Positions 13,401 through 26,048 of a stretch of DNA of 64,000 bases are shown here, piece by piece. The stretch spans positions 496,001 to 560,000 of the forward strand of contig NBAZ01000010.1 in the NCBI GenBank assembly GCA_002794735.1, written 5' to 3'. Each line of letters opens with the position of its first letter. The first letter of the stretch is position 1. This DNA comes from Pyrrhoderma lamaoense (lineage: Eukaryota; Basidiomycota; Agaricomycetes; Hymenochaetales; Hymenochaetaceae). Position numbers and translations under genes: made by a program. The notes beneath the pieces are model-generated. The model was given only the letters and a program-made list of their open reading frames with translations, searched no databases and was not told the origin of the DNA.

Positions 13401-13559
13401 AAAGTAAAGCTAGTACTAACCTGCACCGCCAAGCATATCAAGGTTAAAGAAGTCAGCGACGTCGAAGGTGGACGAAGAGGCCGAGGAATAAGAGTTGATT
13501 GGATTTGGGGAAAGAGGTTGATGTTGATCGAGCATAGTTGAGGAGGAAGAATGCGCCAT
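10407..13559 (-). CDS. bZIP transcription factor with long basidiomycete-type C-terminal region
   Basis: Nuclear DNA-binding regulator. Exons are 13559-13421, 13145-12735, 12660-12097 and 11823-10407. The basic region is at the end of exon 3 (KEKRQLRNKISARNFRVRRK) and the zipper begins exon 4 with EYIHTLE. The intron before exon 4 has a perfect TACTAAC branch site. The zipper then loses frame at 11803-11804 (GGAGGCG): one extra G gives EYIHTLEGDIADRDRL, continuing into LGSTKSENHALRQEVAALKK. With that base the exon sum is 2,532 nt, exactly 843 codons plus stop. The C-terminal part has family-like blocks TLKTLDAYRMQLW, ILQKMGQAFWDAFSG and SWDADKVRRVLEGKAVLRVV, separated by Gln, Asn and Ser/Pro runs; the Asn run is a GTT/AAC repeat near 10,840-10,865. 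The extreme C-terminus contains RMRCPGGC. The target genes cannot be inferred. Confidence 0.88.
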
Positions 13560-16340
13560 GATTGTGGATTAGATGAGAGTTGAAGTGAAAGCGAGATGAG
13601 AAGGGGGGGAAAGAGAGGGAGAGAGCGGTGAAGGGGGCTGAGATTTGATGACCTGCGCACGCTTACGAGCGTCCCAAGCAACCTACCCTAGCCTAGGGTA
13701 GGTAACACTACAGAATTATTATATTTATTATTTCGCAGGTTCTCTTTCCTCATATGGAATACACGCTGTCCACGCACGCTCTCGGCACACCCAAAATATG
13801 ACTTTCAAATCACCTAAGGCACTTCACATTCCTAGTTTTTCAATTCAAATATTACAAATCCACATCTATTTATTTATAACTACCTAACTCATTCTTTACT
13901 TAGCCCTTAACTTACTCCTCCTTTCTAGGGCATTCCATGACAGAGTTAAATGAGACGCAAACACTCAAACACACAACACCTTCTCCCATCAAAAACAGAT
14001 TTCAAAATAATCATTATCATAAAAAAATCTCAAATATCCTCGATAGTCCAATAAAGGACTTACATCCCAATTTAGTCATAAACCCCGCCCTCCCTATGCA
14101 TACACACCATCTCTTTGCCTCGCATTTCCTTATCGGGTCTGATTTCCGTGTTTTAACCTCTCTCTCGCTCTTACTTAATACGACTGATCTGCTTCTGTTT
14201 CCGGACTTTAGGACAGAAAAGAAAAGAAATGATAGAAAGGAAAAAGGAAATTCTTGAAGTGATTTTATAGCGTTTCCTGCTAATCATTTGTTGCGCGCAT
14301 AAAAAAGATATCCGACCCATGTCGACCCTGTAATCGTAGGCCGGGCCACTCTCACCTTCAAGTGGCTTAGACCCATTTTGAAATAAATACCCCATCTATA
14401 GATAGAGATATGAGTGGGATGGGGGGACTTATTACTTACAAATCACGTAATCATTCTGCTTAAAAGAGTTACTGATAATCTAAAGCGAAGCATAACACGT
14501 GGGTTCTAAGCCACATTCCCTTTTTCTGTTACTCAGTATGTTTTATCTTATTTATCTAGTATATCTATATCTACAGTATATCGATTTATATGCTCATACT
14601 AATTCTTTAACAACGTAGTCGCGTGTATTGTATACTCGTATACTCAAAAGAAGAATACTGTTACCACTTTTACTACCCTTCTTCTATGTAAAAAGAAGAG
14701 CCTCGTTTACGAAGAAACAACAAAGAACAAAAACCTATTAACTGAATAAACGAACACTCTCTTCAGTTATAAAAAAAAGTAATTAAGAAACGAGCCTCCC
14801 CTCCTCCTCCCCAAGCCAAGCCCAATCGCATACCCATCCTCCTTCCCTTCCTCACCTAACCGTAAAAAAATAAAGAAAAAAGAAAAACCTACAACACCCG
14901 AACAAACACACAAGAACCCAAGTAACAACACGAGTCCAACACGCGTATCTACCTCCCTCCCTCACCATCGATCGATAAACAGATCGTAGAAATAACGTGT
15001 CAACTCATGTAACCCCCCAAAAAAGGCAGAGAAAAGGAAGAGAAAGAGAAATTCGTCTTATCTTAGTCTTAAGAAGCTGACTTGAAGGGAAGCATAAACG
15101 GTACATCGTACATAATTACATAGTTAGATGGTAAACGTACAAAAAGAAAGGAACGATCAACAGTTCTATACCTGTAAACTCATCTCCAATAACTATACTC
15201 CAAAAACAACTATTCAATAATCACCAACCCCAACCCAACGTCAATAAGCACTTATCCTCGTTCTCATCATCATCTCAACTTTTCGACATATAATCTTCGT
15301 TATCTTGGATATCAAACATCGACGTCCACATTATATAGTATATAATATCTACTATCTGTTCATCTACTATATTCCGTATATCTATCTCCTCAACTTTAAC
15401 TTTATAACCTCAACACACCCACTCAAGATAAACACTATACGAAAACTGAAAACCGAGAATACATATATATTATGATATGATATGATACTTAAAATCCGAT
15501 TTCTCCCATCCTCCCAAGGGGTGACCTCCCATCATATATCATACATCATACGTCATATGCACACATAAAGCTACTGAAGTTTCTCATGACCAATTATCGA
15601 GCTATAATACTATCAAACTATCAAACTATCAACTTATCACTTATGCCCGACCTAGAGAATAAGAACAACTCACCGTGGGGAGGGGTAGGAGAGGGTAGGG
15701 GAGTGAGAGATAAAATTTACATAACAGCTCAATAATCTTTCTAGTTCTTCTCTTAAAAACCCGATGTGGATCGAGGATCGTATGAGTTCTCTTTTTATAA
15801 CTAAACTATTTTATCTGACTACCTACTACTGGACTACTGGACTACTGGATACTGGATACAAGGAGAGAGGAACATTTTCATTACAAAGGGCAAAGAGCAT
15901 AAATCTACTTTTACGTCGGGTCTCAGGGAAGAGGGGGTGGAGGGGGGGGGCGGAGAATAACTATTCTTCTTTATCTTAGCGTTTAGATTCGAAAATGAAA
16001 TGAAAAAAAAGAAAACTTTCTTTTGCGTTCTACAACGCTTTGTTGATAAGAGAAGGAAAGCGAAAGAGAAGAGAGGGGGGTTTGGGGTAGATGTAGCGTA
16101 AAAGAAAGAAAGGAAAAAAAGGAAAGAGAGAAAGAGAAAGCAGAGAAGGAGTGTCGCCTATAGTCCTAATTTTCCTTTTCCTTTTTGTCGAATCTTGGAC
16201 ATTCTGAGTGGGCTTGTTGGAAGCCCCTTCCACATATACACTCCCAAAATGTATTATCAATCTTTGTTACTCCGTTTCCAGTTCCTTCAGAACAACCATG
16301 GACCCACTAAAAGCAAAGATATTCAAAGTCAACAAAACCA
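13560..16340. other. 2.8-kb intergenic region, AT-rich with simple repeats
   Basis: Upstream of the bZIP gene and downstream of aspartokinase, both on the minus strand. There are many short TATC/ATAT repeats (14,550-14,600 and 15,300-15,560) and no ORF with domain content. Promoter sequence of the bZIP gene is expected just right of 13,560 but no specific site is recognisable. Confidence 0.6.
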
Positions 16341-18867
16341 TCATTCAAATCCCTCAAGAAAGAGGGAAAACTCACTTCTCCCAAACGCCCCCTCAGGCCT
16401 AATCTGCAAACAACTCTGATGGATCAAGTTCAGCGCCTTGACCGCATCCCGTCCATCAATCACACAACTAATATTAATCTCCGAAGCTCCCTGACTGATC
16501 ATCTCAATATTCACATCCCCCTCAGCAAGCGTCATAAACATCCGTCCAGCAATACCGACCAAGTTCCTCATCTGCTTCCCAACAAGCGAGAGTATAGCCA
16601 TATCATCATGTATACTCACCACCCCACTTTGCTGGAGCTCACGAACGACGCGGTCTAGCGTCCGTTTGCCCAACCCGTCGGATTCGATCGCCATGCTGAC
16701 GTGCACCTCGCTCGTGCTGATCAAGTCGACGACGACACCGAATTTGTCGAGCGTGCTGAAGATGCGGGCGAAGAAGCCGTGGGAGACGCTTTTGCGGTTC
16801 GAGTGGACGTTGAGGACCGTTATTCGTTCTTTGATCGTCACAGCCGTCGGTAACTTCTTCATCTTCTCCTGGTCTAGTAACGAAGACGAAGAGGTAGGAG
16901 ATCCAAGCCCAGCACCAGCACCAGCGCTCAAAGCAGACAACGGGCCACCGTCGTCCAAGTCGTCCAAGTCCGCATCAGGATCAGGATGAATAACAGTCCC
17001 GCCGCCCAACGGATTCTCAACGTTCTTGATCCTAATCGGTATCCTCTTCCTAATAACCTGCTCCATCGTGAACGGATGGACGACCTCACTCCCATAATAC
17101 GTCAACTCAGCAGCTTCGTCCGGAGAGATGATCGGTATCAACCTCGCGGTAGGCACCTTCCTAGGATCAGCCGTGAAGATCCCGTCTACCTCTTTCCAGA
17201 TCTGTAGCTCGGACGCTCCTAGACCGACGGCGGCGAGAGCTGCCAACAGATCTGTGTATCCCCTCCCTATCTGTCTGAGTAACGATCCGGGAACGGGACC
17301 GAAGAAACCTGTCACGACCGGTACTCGGGAACCACACTGTCGGATACGTTCCCCAACGGCGGCGGCTACACGATCGTAAAACGATTGGTCTAGTGAACCG
17401 TTTTCACCATCTTGTTGTTGGGATGTAGTAGCGGTGGAGGATGGGACGTCGCCGTCGTCACCTGAAAGACTCGGAACGATGTTCTCGAGCGAGACAAACT
17501 CGGAATCGACACCTTTGTCGCGTAACACGGCGGCCACGAGTTTACAAGACAGACGCTCACCCACTCCGATGATACTATCACGAGATCGAGGTGAGATCTC
17601 GTCAATGATCTAAATCACACACACACACACACAAGTCGATCATGAAGAAGTAAGAACTAGAAATGAGTGAGTAAGATAAGAAAAGGTGAACCTTACCTGC
17701 GCAGCAAACAAGAAACTCCTCAACCCTTCACAATCCCTCTCAATCTCTCCTTCAAGCTCCTTCAATAACTCCGGATCCTTCACACTACTCCTCGCAGCCT
17801 TCAAATGATCCGCCTTCAACACGTCCACAGTCGCCTGGAACACCTGCGCCCCAACCGCGTAGCTCGCTCCAAACCCTCCTCCTCCACCCCCAATAGGACT
17901 CTGCGGGGTCATAGCACCACCCCCGACGACGGCGTTGTGTCCACCGAACCCGGACGCGTAAGGTGAGAAGGGTGAACATGATCTAGGAGAGGCAGTGGAA
18001 GAGTTGGCTGTATCCGCACGCGCCCTTTGTACGGGATCACTTCCGCTTCCGTTCCCGTTAACATGATTTGAAGGAAAACTGGTGTTCCCGCCAACACTCT
18101 CCTTTCTCGGTAAGAACGCCTTGTTGTGTGCTGTGGGTGGGACGAGTGGCGGGGAGGCTATACCCGGTGTACCTATCGTAGATGACCTTGAGTTTGAAGG
18201 GCGTTGAAGTGCTTCTGAGGCTGCACGGAGGAGTAGATTGGTAGTTCCGAGAGCTTTTGTACTCCCGGAGCGGGCAGAGCATACTATAGCTATTTTATGT
18301 TGGTCAAGGTAGTTGCTATATATAGTGCATATAGTCAGCCAATCAGTCGAGTTTCATTTTTGGGAATTGGGGATAGGAAAGCAAGTAAGATGAAAACGTT
18401 GGATAGATATCTTGGGGGATGATGGTGGTGATAGTAGTAGCTTATACTCAAAGAAGTTAGTAAAATAAGTGTGTGTGTACATAAAGACATTCGACATATT
18501 CACGTAAACTTAAGTCAAATGCACGAGGAACCGAGATGAAGCAAGTAGAACTGAAGACGAAAGCCGACCAAAGCAAGCAAGAGACTCACGGAACAATTTC
18601 TCCAGCAATCTTCTCCGCAAACTTGCCTACACTCGTTCCACCGTACTTTTGGACAATCCAAGTAGCAGCAGGGTCTATACTATTCTGATGTAAATTCGGA
18701 GGAGTGAGAAGACCATTACTATCGCTGCGAGGTGAGTTGAAAGAAGAAGTATCTGATGAGTCTATGGGAGTTGAGATTATTGATGAAGTGTTAGAGAGCG
18801 AGACGGCAAGAACTTGAGGAGAGGGTTGTTGAGAGGTGGTATCTTGTGGAGGAGTTGGTACCGACAT
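16341..18867 (-). CDS. HOM3: Aspartate kinase, fungal HOM3 type
   Basis: Phosphorylates L-aspartate in the first step of threonine, methionine and homoserine synthesis, in the cytosol. Exons are 18867-18590, 18315-17697 and 17609-16341; they sum to 2,166 nt (721 aa) with perfect phase. Exon 1 holds the KYGGTSVGKF kinase signature after a Ser/Thr-rich leader. Exon 2 starts NYLDQHKIAIVCSARSGSTK and includes a long Ser/Gly-rich insertion. Exon 3 has VTGFFGPVPGSLLRQIGRGYTD, the EVDGIFTADPRKVP nucleotide and substrate block, and two C-terminal ACT domains (ITVLNVHSNRKS... and LVGIAGRMFMTLAEGDVNIE), which in this family mediate threonine feedback inhibition. A second low-complexity insertion rich in Asp, Gly, Ala and Ser precedes the ACT domains. 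Intron 2 contains a (CA)n tract at about 17,617-17,634. No frameshift is seen. Confidence 0.95.
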
Positions 18868-21800
18868 TGTCCGTGTCCGTTTCCTTATTATTTTAAGTCT
18901 TTTGGTTTAGTACTTTTGTTATAGCCTACTCTAGGCGGTGACGATGGAGAACAGATACGATGTGAGAGAGAGGAGTAGAAAGTAGAAGGAAGACGAAGAG
19001 ATCGAGTCACACTAGGCAAATTAGCAGAGGTAATGCCGACTAGTGAATGTTCCAACGCGTCTACCAAACTTTTTTTTTCTTTACTTCGTCAATATTAATG
19101 CTCGTAGTATAAGATCTACGACGCGTTTCCATATACGAATTCAATTACAACACCAGTTGCAGCCCCAAAGTCCGAAATCCCTCCGTCCCCGTGTCTGGTC
19201 CGTGTCTTGCTCGACGGGGTGCGATCCAGAGAAATTAGAATCCCAAATGATGCGATTTCAATACTCATTCTCAACTGAATCAATGGGTTGTACATGACTG
19301 ACTCATTACATCCACATTAACCTTGTGTTCACATCATGAACTTCACTAGACATTACTTCTTCTTCAACGAACGACTCTTTCCGAGTCCGAACAAGTCCGG
19401 TTTCTTCTGTCTGATAATCTACTCCTCCTACGTTTCACATCCTACCAATAGTCGCGCGATAACAACTATAATATCTGTCTACTTCTCACTTCTCTCCGGG
19501 AAATATAGGACTTTCTCCTAGCAGCTCAACGAAGCTTTAGCTTTGCTAGTAGCATCTAGTGTTCAGTCCTCGTCACTCGAGATCACTCTCTTGTGTATTA
19601 TTTGTAATGATGTATAACAAGAAGCGCTTTTTTGAATGAAAGGGTACTTGGATTGGATACGTGAAGAGGAGGGGACGTCCCGGATCACACTTCTGCTCAA
19701 ACTACTATAGTCTTGATAATTCTGTTGGTCAGATTCTGTAGTTTAGTATCCTCCTTACTCGGGGGGAAGAAGAAATCCAAAGGTGGACGTTAAATTTCTT
19801 GATTTCATTGTCATGATAGACAGGATGAATGGAAGGATGAACAGCTTATTGAGGTCATATTCGAGAGTTTCACCGGCAGCTACCCCAAGTTCTCTTACTT
19901 TTAACCACTTCCATGCTCATTTACTCCTTATACAATTACTATTATTTGCCTAACGTCAAAGACTATAGTAATAAGTAGTACTCGACTCACCTGCAAACAG
20001 AATTTCATAACTCTTAATTTGAATTGAGATTGAAATTATAGATTGTGGAAAAAAACAGGACAATGTTACTGTAAACAGGACTCAAAACGGGATGTTTCGG
20101 GAATACATGTAAAGTAGATTTGCTGCAGGGGGTCGTGTAACGGTGCATGTCCATATGTATATTATAATTATATTATGATTATCATAGTATCATATCATAT
20201 CATAAAACCGTTAGATCTTGATGTTTTTGATGTCTCAGCCCTTTTGATATCAAATTTACTGATACTCAAGCCCTTTCTTGTTTAGAAACGAGAACGAGAA
20301 CGAGAGAGAGAGATGCACCATTAACTCAGATCTGACCGAGTACTATCACTTCTTTGCTCTCATATCAAACGAGTGTAGTGTAGGAGGCTTCTTCCTATTC
20401 ATAGTCTCAGTCTGTAGTTAGTCTCAACAATTACATCTACATCTACCTCTGCGCTTTTCCATAGCGTAATACAGATATAAGTATCCGGTCTCTTACATGA
20501 TTACTATCTTACCCCCTTCTTGTTGTTCTGTGTGTTACATTTGTGATATCGTGTATCATATTAGCGCCCGTTATCAACGGAATGGTTGCACAGAGAATGT
20601 AAAAATTTATTTGAAAAAAGATGAAAAAATAGTATGTGTGTGTGGGGGGGGGGGGGGAGGGAGGGATGGTAGAAGATGAGGAGAAGAAAAAGGGACAGGG
20701 GAGGGAGGATTCAAAGACTAAGGAAGGCAGGGAAGCAAACGACAGAAAATGAATAAAATAAATACACAGATTCATGAGATCCAGTCAGCCAGAGAGCAGG
20801 TAACCAACGACCAGTATCGACCCCCCCCCCCCCCCTCGAGCCATACAAAAGGAAAGTAGTGAAAAATAGTAAAGCTAAAAATAAAAAAGAGAAGACGGGT
20901 GGGGAAGAGCAAAGTTATAGTTATATCCGTATGTAAATATAGGTGTGTACGTATTCACTATTGTATATTTAGTAAACGATTGCACAACACACACAACTAC
21001 TATGACTATTTCTATTTTGCTATTACAAATTTTTTTTGCCATGTTTGCTATCCCAATTAGGTCACTGAGATACCATTTCTGGGTACATACCCACAAAGTT
21101 TGATGACTTGAATCACCGCCCCCTCCCCTGAACTAGGTAAGAAAGAAATGTCGTTAGTTTGCCTTTCATTCATTATTATATTTTTGTCGTTTGGTCTTAA
21201 CTAGGAACGTTATTTTAAGTAGCTGATGTCGGTTAGGAGATGATTGTGGATTATGGCGCGTAGTGTGCTAAGGAGCTGACGGGAGGGGGGTATGTGGCTA
21301 TACGACTATACAATTATGCGTCTGTGCGATTATGCATCTATGTGCTGAGTTGCGATGGGGGCGTAGGCGGCCCTGGTCCATTGATATCCATTCGTAGTTA
21401 GCTCAAATCGAAGATCGGAAAGAGAAGCAGAAAGAAAGAAAAAAAAACGAATTACGGGGATGAGTGGAGGTGTTTAAAGTTTGAAAACAAGAAAACAAGA
21501 AAAGAAGGGGAGTTCCGTTCCCTTGAGTTTCGATACATACGTATACACGTCCATGTCCACATAAACCCGTTTTGCGTGCCCCCCACCCCCGTTAGTTTGT
21601 ATCAAAATAAAAATAGTATATCCAATCAATCCGTGGTAATAGTATTTATTTTTGCGCCCATATTTTTGTTTCGTAATCTTTTGCATGTGCATCTCAAATA
21701 TGTAAAGGTGGGGAAGGGTAGGGTGGTGGTACAAAGGAGTAAGTATGAGCGCTAGGGAAACCAGTGGAGGGGAAAGGGGAGTTGAGGTTTGAGAGGGAGG

Positions 21801-22062
21801 TATAATACGAGTACGAAAACGTCAAACCTCTGTTTCTCTCTCTTCAGATTTGCCTTCTTTTCTCTCTCTTTTGCCAATTCCCCCCTCCCCCATAGGCGTT
21901 TGCCTGGGTACTTCTGTAACCTCCTTTCACTCCCTTGAGTTACATTCACGCATCGTGCACAGTACCTGAACATACCCTTTAGACGTTTTTGCTTTGATTA
22001 TACTCCCATCTTCCTACTACGTGGTACCCCCAACACAAGACTTTTAATCCAGTTCATCAGAA
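18868..22062. other. 3.2-kb intergenic region with homopolymer runs
   Basis: Separates aspartokinase (-) and the PLAC8 gene (+), which are divergent, so both promoters should be here. No coding evidence. Notable are the G run at about 20,644-20,657, the C run at 20,821-20,835 and short ATAT/ATCAT repeats near 20,160-20,200. Confidence 0.6.
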
Positions 22063-22717
22063 ATGGCCCGCAACCAACAACCGAGAGGGACGGCTCCCAT
22101 GAGCACCAGTAATACTGAACATGCATGGAAGCAGGAGAACCTAGTCTTCAGCAAGAACAACTGTGATTGTTCAGGCCTATGTACGTTTTCCGTTCTCTCC
22201 ACACCCACCTCCCTCTGTCAATCTCCGCCAAGTACTAAAAGAGAAATACTGACATTTTCTTCATATGCGATTCGGGTGATCTAGGTTGGCTATCTTATTG
22301 CTGTTCTTGCATGCTCCTTCAGAGGAACTACAACCGCTACAAGTATATCCGTGACCACGACAAAGGAAAAGATCCTGACGAGGGTGACCTTAACAGCAAA
22401 TGCGGATGGATGTGTTGTGTCCAATATTGCACAACTGGATATGCCCACATGATCCTTCCAGTACGTATATATCCATCTAGTCTCGTCGTTCTTCTCGAAC
22501 TAGAAAGCTTATAAATACTCTCTCTTTACACTTCTTCTTCTTCCTCTTTTTGTAGTGCATTGTCCGAGATAAGACCCGCGACAAACTCAATATTGAAGGA
22601 AACATGTGCTGCGACCTCGTAGCAACAGCCTTCTGTCTCCCTTGTACCCTCATTCAAGAAGCCCATGAGACCAAGCAAGAACTTATCAACCGCGGTGTCG
22701 ACCCTAAGAAGCTCTAA
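22063..22717 (+). CDS. PLAC8-family cysteine-rich small protein
   Basis: Three exons (22063-22180, 22285-22460, 22556-22717) give 456 nt, 151 aa, with consistent phases. The PLAC8 pattern is clear: an N-terminal CDCSGLCW, the Cys cluster YCCSCMLLQRNYNRYKY, a middle CGWMCCVQYC hydrophobic segment and the C-terminal TAFCLPCTLIQEAHE, followed by a charged tail. Plant and fungal family members are membrane-associated and have been linked to cell size and metal resistance (FWL/PCR proteins); which role applies here is unknown. The gene is convergent with the methyltransferase gene that ends at 22985, leaving a 267-nt shared 3' spacer. Confidence 0.85.
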
Positions 22718-22984
22718 GAGTCAGTGTGCCCATGCATACCTTTGGATCACAGTTGTGCGGTTCAGTAGAGTGTTTGTTGTATTTATATTCCTTCTTGTCT
22801 TCTAACTCTGAGAGTAGATAGTTTATTAAGAGGTTAATCAGCTGATACGGACATTATACATATACATATGAGTGTTGTCGCCTCAATAGATACACCCAGT
22901 TACACTATTTGTCTTTATCTTGCTTTATATAAAGATCTAGAGGTCGTTGAAAACCTAAATAAACATATTCAGCAGAGCGTAAAG

Positions 22985-24065
22985 CTATCTGAAGCTTATT
23001 ACTACTTTACCTCCTTTCCCAGTATGGCCATGGTGCGTTGGTGTATTAAAACCTAGCTCCACTAGTATATGTTCAAAGTCAGGAGGTCTTAACTGCAGAC
23101 TCTGTGCTTTCTCTTTTAATTTCTGAGATAAGATGTCAATTAACATTGCGGAGTTTCAATACCAAAGACACTTACGGGATCCATCCTTCTAGCCTTTGCA
23201 TATGAATCCCATTCCTGAGGCTCAAGAATGAATACACCCCCAAGTCGAAGAACTTCATAAACTCTTCTAAAGAACGTTCGTATCCCCTCATCTCCATCAT
23301 TCAAGTGTATCCATTTGGTGATAGAGAGACTTAAGAGAAATTCTTTTTTAGCATGTCTCGATAATGGGATTATCAAGGATGAAAGTAGGTACCCTAGTAC
23401 AACGTCATAACGATCGCGATCCTCAATGATACTGTTATTCACCCAGTCGGCTGTTCTGAAGACGATATTGTGAGGAAATAGGTTGCTTTCGTATGAGGGT
23501 CCGAATCAGCAGGAGGGATAGGCAGAGGACCAAACATATGTTCGAATGCAGCTGGAAATGAGGAAAATTACGATCTGAGAGTGTATCTGTTGATTTTTGA
23601 GGAGGAACAGTTGCTTGTTGGTTGGTTGGTTTGAGGGGAAGTTTACTATTATTGTTGAGTGCGTATACGTCCTCCGACTTCAAGACTGAGCTTAAGGGTC
23701 TTGACTCCATACGGTTCTCCTACGTTTCCAAGCAGAGCGTATTAAGACATCATCAATATCTACCCCGATAACCTTTTTAGCGCCTAGATATCGAGCTGTC
23801 ATAAAAGCTTATCAGTAAAATTATTCATAACAAATTGGGATTGACTTACCTATATCACACGTCACCCACCCTTCATTACACCCCACATCCAAAACAACGG
23901 CATCTTGGAATATACCCTGTGGGATTAATGCAAGTCTTGGGTCGCAGAAGGAAGGCCGTTTGTGATAGTATCTTTACTCTTTTCATGAGATGAGAAGCCA
24001 TCAGGGGAAGTGGATGTACTCACGGACCCGCGATAGTTTCCGTGAATTGGAGGTGCTTCGGACAT
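22985..24065 (-). CDS. BCDIN3/Bin3-type RNA 5'-phosphate methyltransferase (MEPCE-like), with three frame breaks
   Basis: S-adenosylmethionine-dependent methyltransferase of the family that caps the 5' gamma-phosphate of small RNAs (7SK/U6 in animals, Bmc1 in fission yeast). Exons are 24065-24028, 23971-23850, 23795-23393, 23329-23176 and 23122-22985. Recognisable blocks in order are HGNYRGYYHKRPSFCDPRL, SAM motif I VVLDVGCNEGWVTCDI, GAKKVIGVDIDDVLIRSAWK, FEHMFGPLPIPP, the Bin3 segment FRTADWVNN, LSITKWIHLNDGDEG, GGVFILEPQEWDSYAKARR and the C-terminal LKEKAQSLQLRPPDFEHIL. Exon 3 needs one base at each of three places (CCC near 23697, CC near 23544, TTT near 23477) to keep the family sequence in frame; the flanking phases then agree (858 nt, 285 aa). 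It is either a decaying gene or an assembly with base losses. Intron 1 uses an unusual GTCCGT donor. Confidence 0.85.
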
Positions 24066-24347
24066 GAGACGGATTAATTAACACGTTAACTTCTAATGAA
24101 CGTAAGAATGAGAGTGAAGGTTTGTCACGCGTCTGTCACATATACTTACCCGTTATTTGTTCATATTTACCCAGAACACTCTTACATCTTGATTGCGGCA
24201 AACTCATATTGAAGAACTGTCCAACTACATTGATACAATACGATTCTGTATTTATTCATCAAGGCCCCTGAAGTAAGCTTACATACTTGCTACTGTTTAA
24301 TGTACGGATGTATAAAGTTATTTTTACGATGCAGTTTGAATGTATTA

Positions 24348-26048
24348 CTAATGGAAGTATGGTCCCGCAAATGGCTTAACAAGAAGCCAAGCCTCATCGA
24401 GAGCCGCGACTACTTCCTCAGCTAGATAGTGCTTCAGTTAGAGTATTGACATATAGTGTCAATAGTAAGACGTACGTAGGGGACCTTTCTCCAGATCAAC
24501 AAGATTTTGTTCAATATGCCTCAGGCTTGAAGCACCGATCAAGACTGAATCACCATATTCTCTCTTCATAAGACTGTGGTGGGAAATCCAACGCAAAGCC
24601 ACCTCAGCCATAGTGAGTCCTGCTTTTTCGCTCGCTTCGCGGATTACTTGTAATGCTTTGAAGAAATGATCATTCCAGTACCTTGATATGCCACTCCCTG
24701 TCAAAAGTATGGTCACAAGAGCCGGTAAAGTATCCCTACCTCTTTTTGTACATCTAAGGGATATAATATAATTAGTTTTAATGTCCAATTCCTACTTAGC
24801 ACGACGTACTTGACCCTGAATTCTACTAGAATCAAATCTACTACCCGATTCCGCCTCAGCGTCAATCTGGGTGTAACGTCCAGTCAAGAGACCACCCCCG
24901 ACTATCATATAGACGGTAAACATATGTACATAGTATAGAAAAAAAAGATAAGACTTACGAGGGTTGAATTCGTAGAAGCTTATACCATATTTTCTTAAAC
25001 AAGGGAATAGTTCAGGCTCAACATTTCTAGATATCTCCTCAGGTTAGTATACTAAATCTTCGCTGATGGTATAAAGAAACGTTGCCTACCTGTGTATTAC
25101 ATTATACAGTCCTTGATAAGCCGTTGGTTGGATATATCCCTTTTCTCTGCAAATAGTCACAATTTCGGCAACTTCCCATCTATGGAAATTTATATCTTCG
25201 TATCAATTGCGAATCTTTGTCATCAGATCAAGTCTTACGATGCATAGTTGCTAATTCCAAATCGCTTGAAGTATCTGTTGACGTGAATTAGTAGAGATCA
25301 AGAGCTATGAGATACGATAAGTCACCCTTCTTTATAGAGATCATTAATTGCTTTCAATGTTACTTCGTATGGCGTTGTCCTGTCTGGTCCATGCAAATAG
25401 AACATTTCGATTTTACTGGGGGAATATCATCAGAAGCCGACATCAAATAATTGATCTTCACACGTACTCTGCATTCAGAGCCTTTAGCGATATTTCAAGG
25501 TACTTCCGCAGATCCTAGTTGTATGATGTAAGTCGTGTTTGCGCTAGCATTGATATCTAATGTATCATACTTCAGGAGTATGTGTAATGCTCATCCCAAA
25601 GTGTTTCCGTAGTGCCTCGCTAGCCTAGGATTTCTCATGCTTAGAGAAAAAATTAATCTCATTAAAGGGCGAGAATTATACCGTAGTCGGATAGAGTTTG
25701 GTCTCCATCAACAATCCACGTTCTTGCCAGTTTATCTTACCAAGGTACTCCTCAGATGTCCCTGCACAATAAACACGAGCAGTATCGACCTGATCCAATG
25801 TTTGATCAGGAACAGCTCAACTAGAATATGAGACATATACGGACCTCAGTATGTCCATGAGCCTGAAATACATCGAGTATTTTTTTAACATCTTCTAAGT
25901 CATGTACACGGGCCTGCTCAGTATTGGGGGATCCAAAGGTCATTGCCCCCTATGATATACATTTTAGTCCATAGCTTTTGCGCCATCGCCATAGACCAAT
26001 TTCTCATACCATGACGATGTTAAGCTGACTCTTCTGTTCTGGCGCCAT
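24348..26048 (-). CDS. Aldo-keto reductase, AKR7 (aflatoxin-aldehyde reductase) type
   Basis: Cytosolic NADPH-dependent carbonyl reductase. Many short exons on the minus strand: exon 1 26048-26010 (MAPEQKSQLNIVM), exon 2 25949-25845 (GAMTFGSPNTEQ...), then the exon with VDTARVY and METKLYPTT, followed by FYLHGPDRTTP, YFKRFGISNYAS, FYEFNPLAGGLLTGRY, LIGASSLRHIEQNL, and the last exon ending KPFAGPYFH at 24348. The catalytic tetrad is complete: Asp and Tyr in VDTARVY, Lys in METKLY and His in LHGP. The GASSLRHIEQN block is the NADPH-binding end of the barrel. Intron 2 again uses a GTCCGT donor. The substrate cannot be told; AKR7 enzymes reduce dialdehydes and succinic semialdehyde. Length is about the family norm of 320-340 aa. 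Confidence 0.88.

Noticed and set aside
23435..23710. Separate gene starting MESRPLSSVL inside the methyltransferase
   Set aside because: It starts one frame off within exon 3, and its end overlaps the conserved FRTADWV segment in another frame; it is part of the same broken exon.
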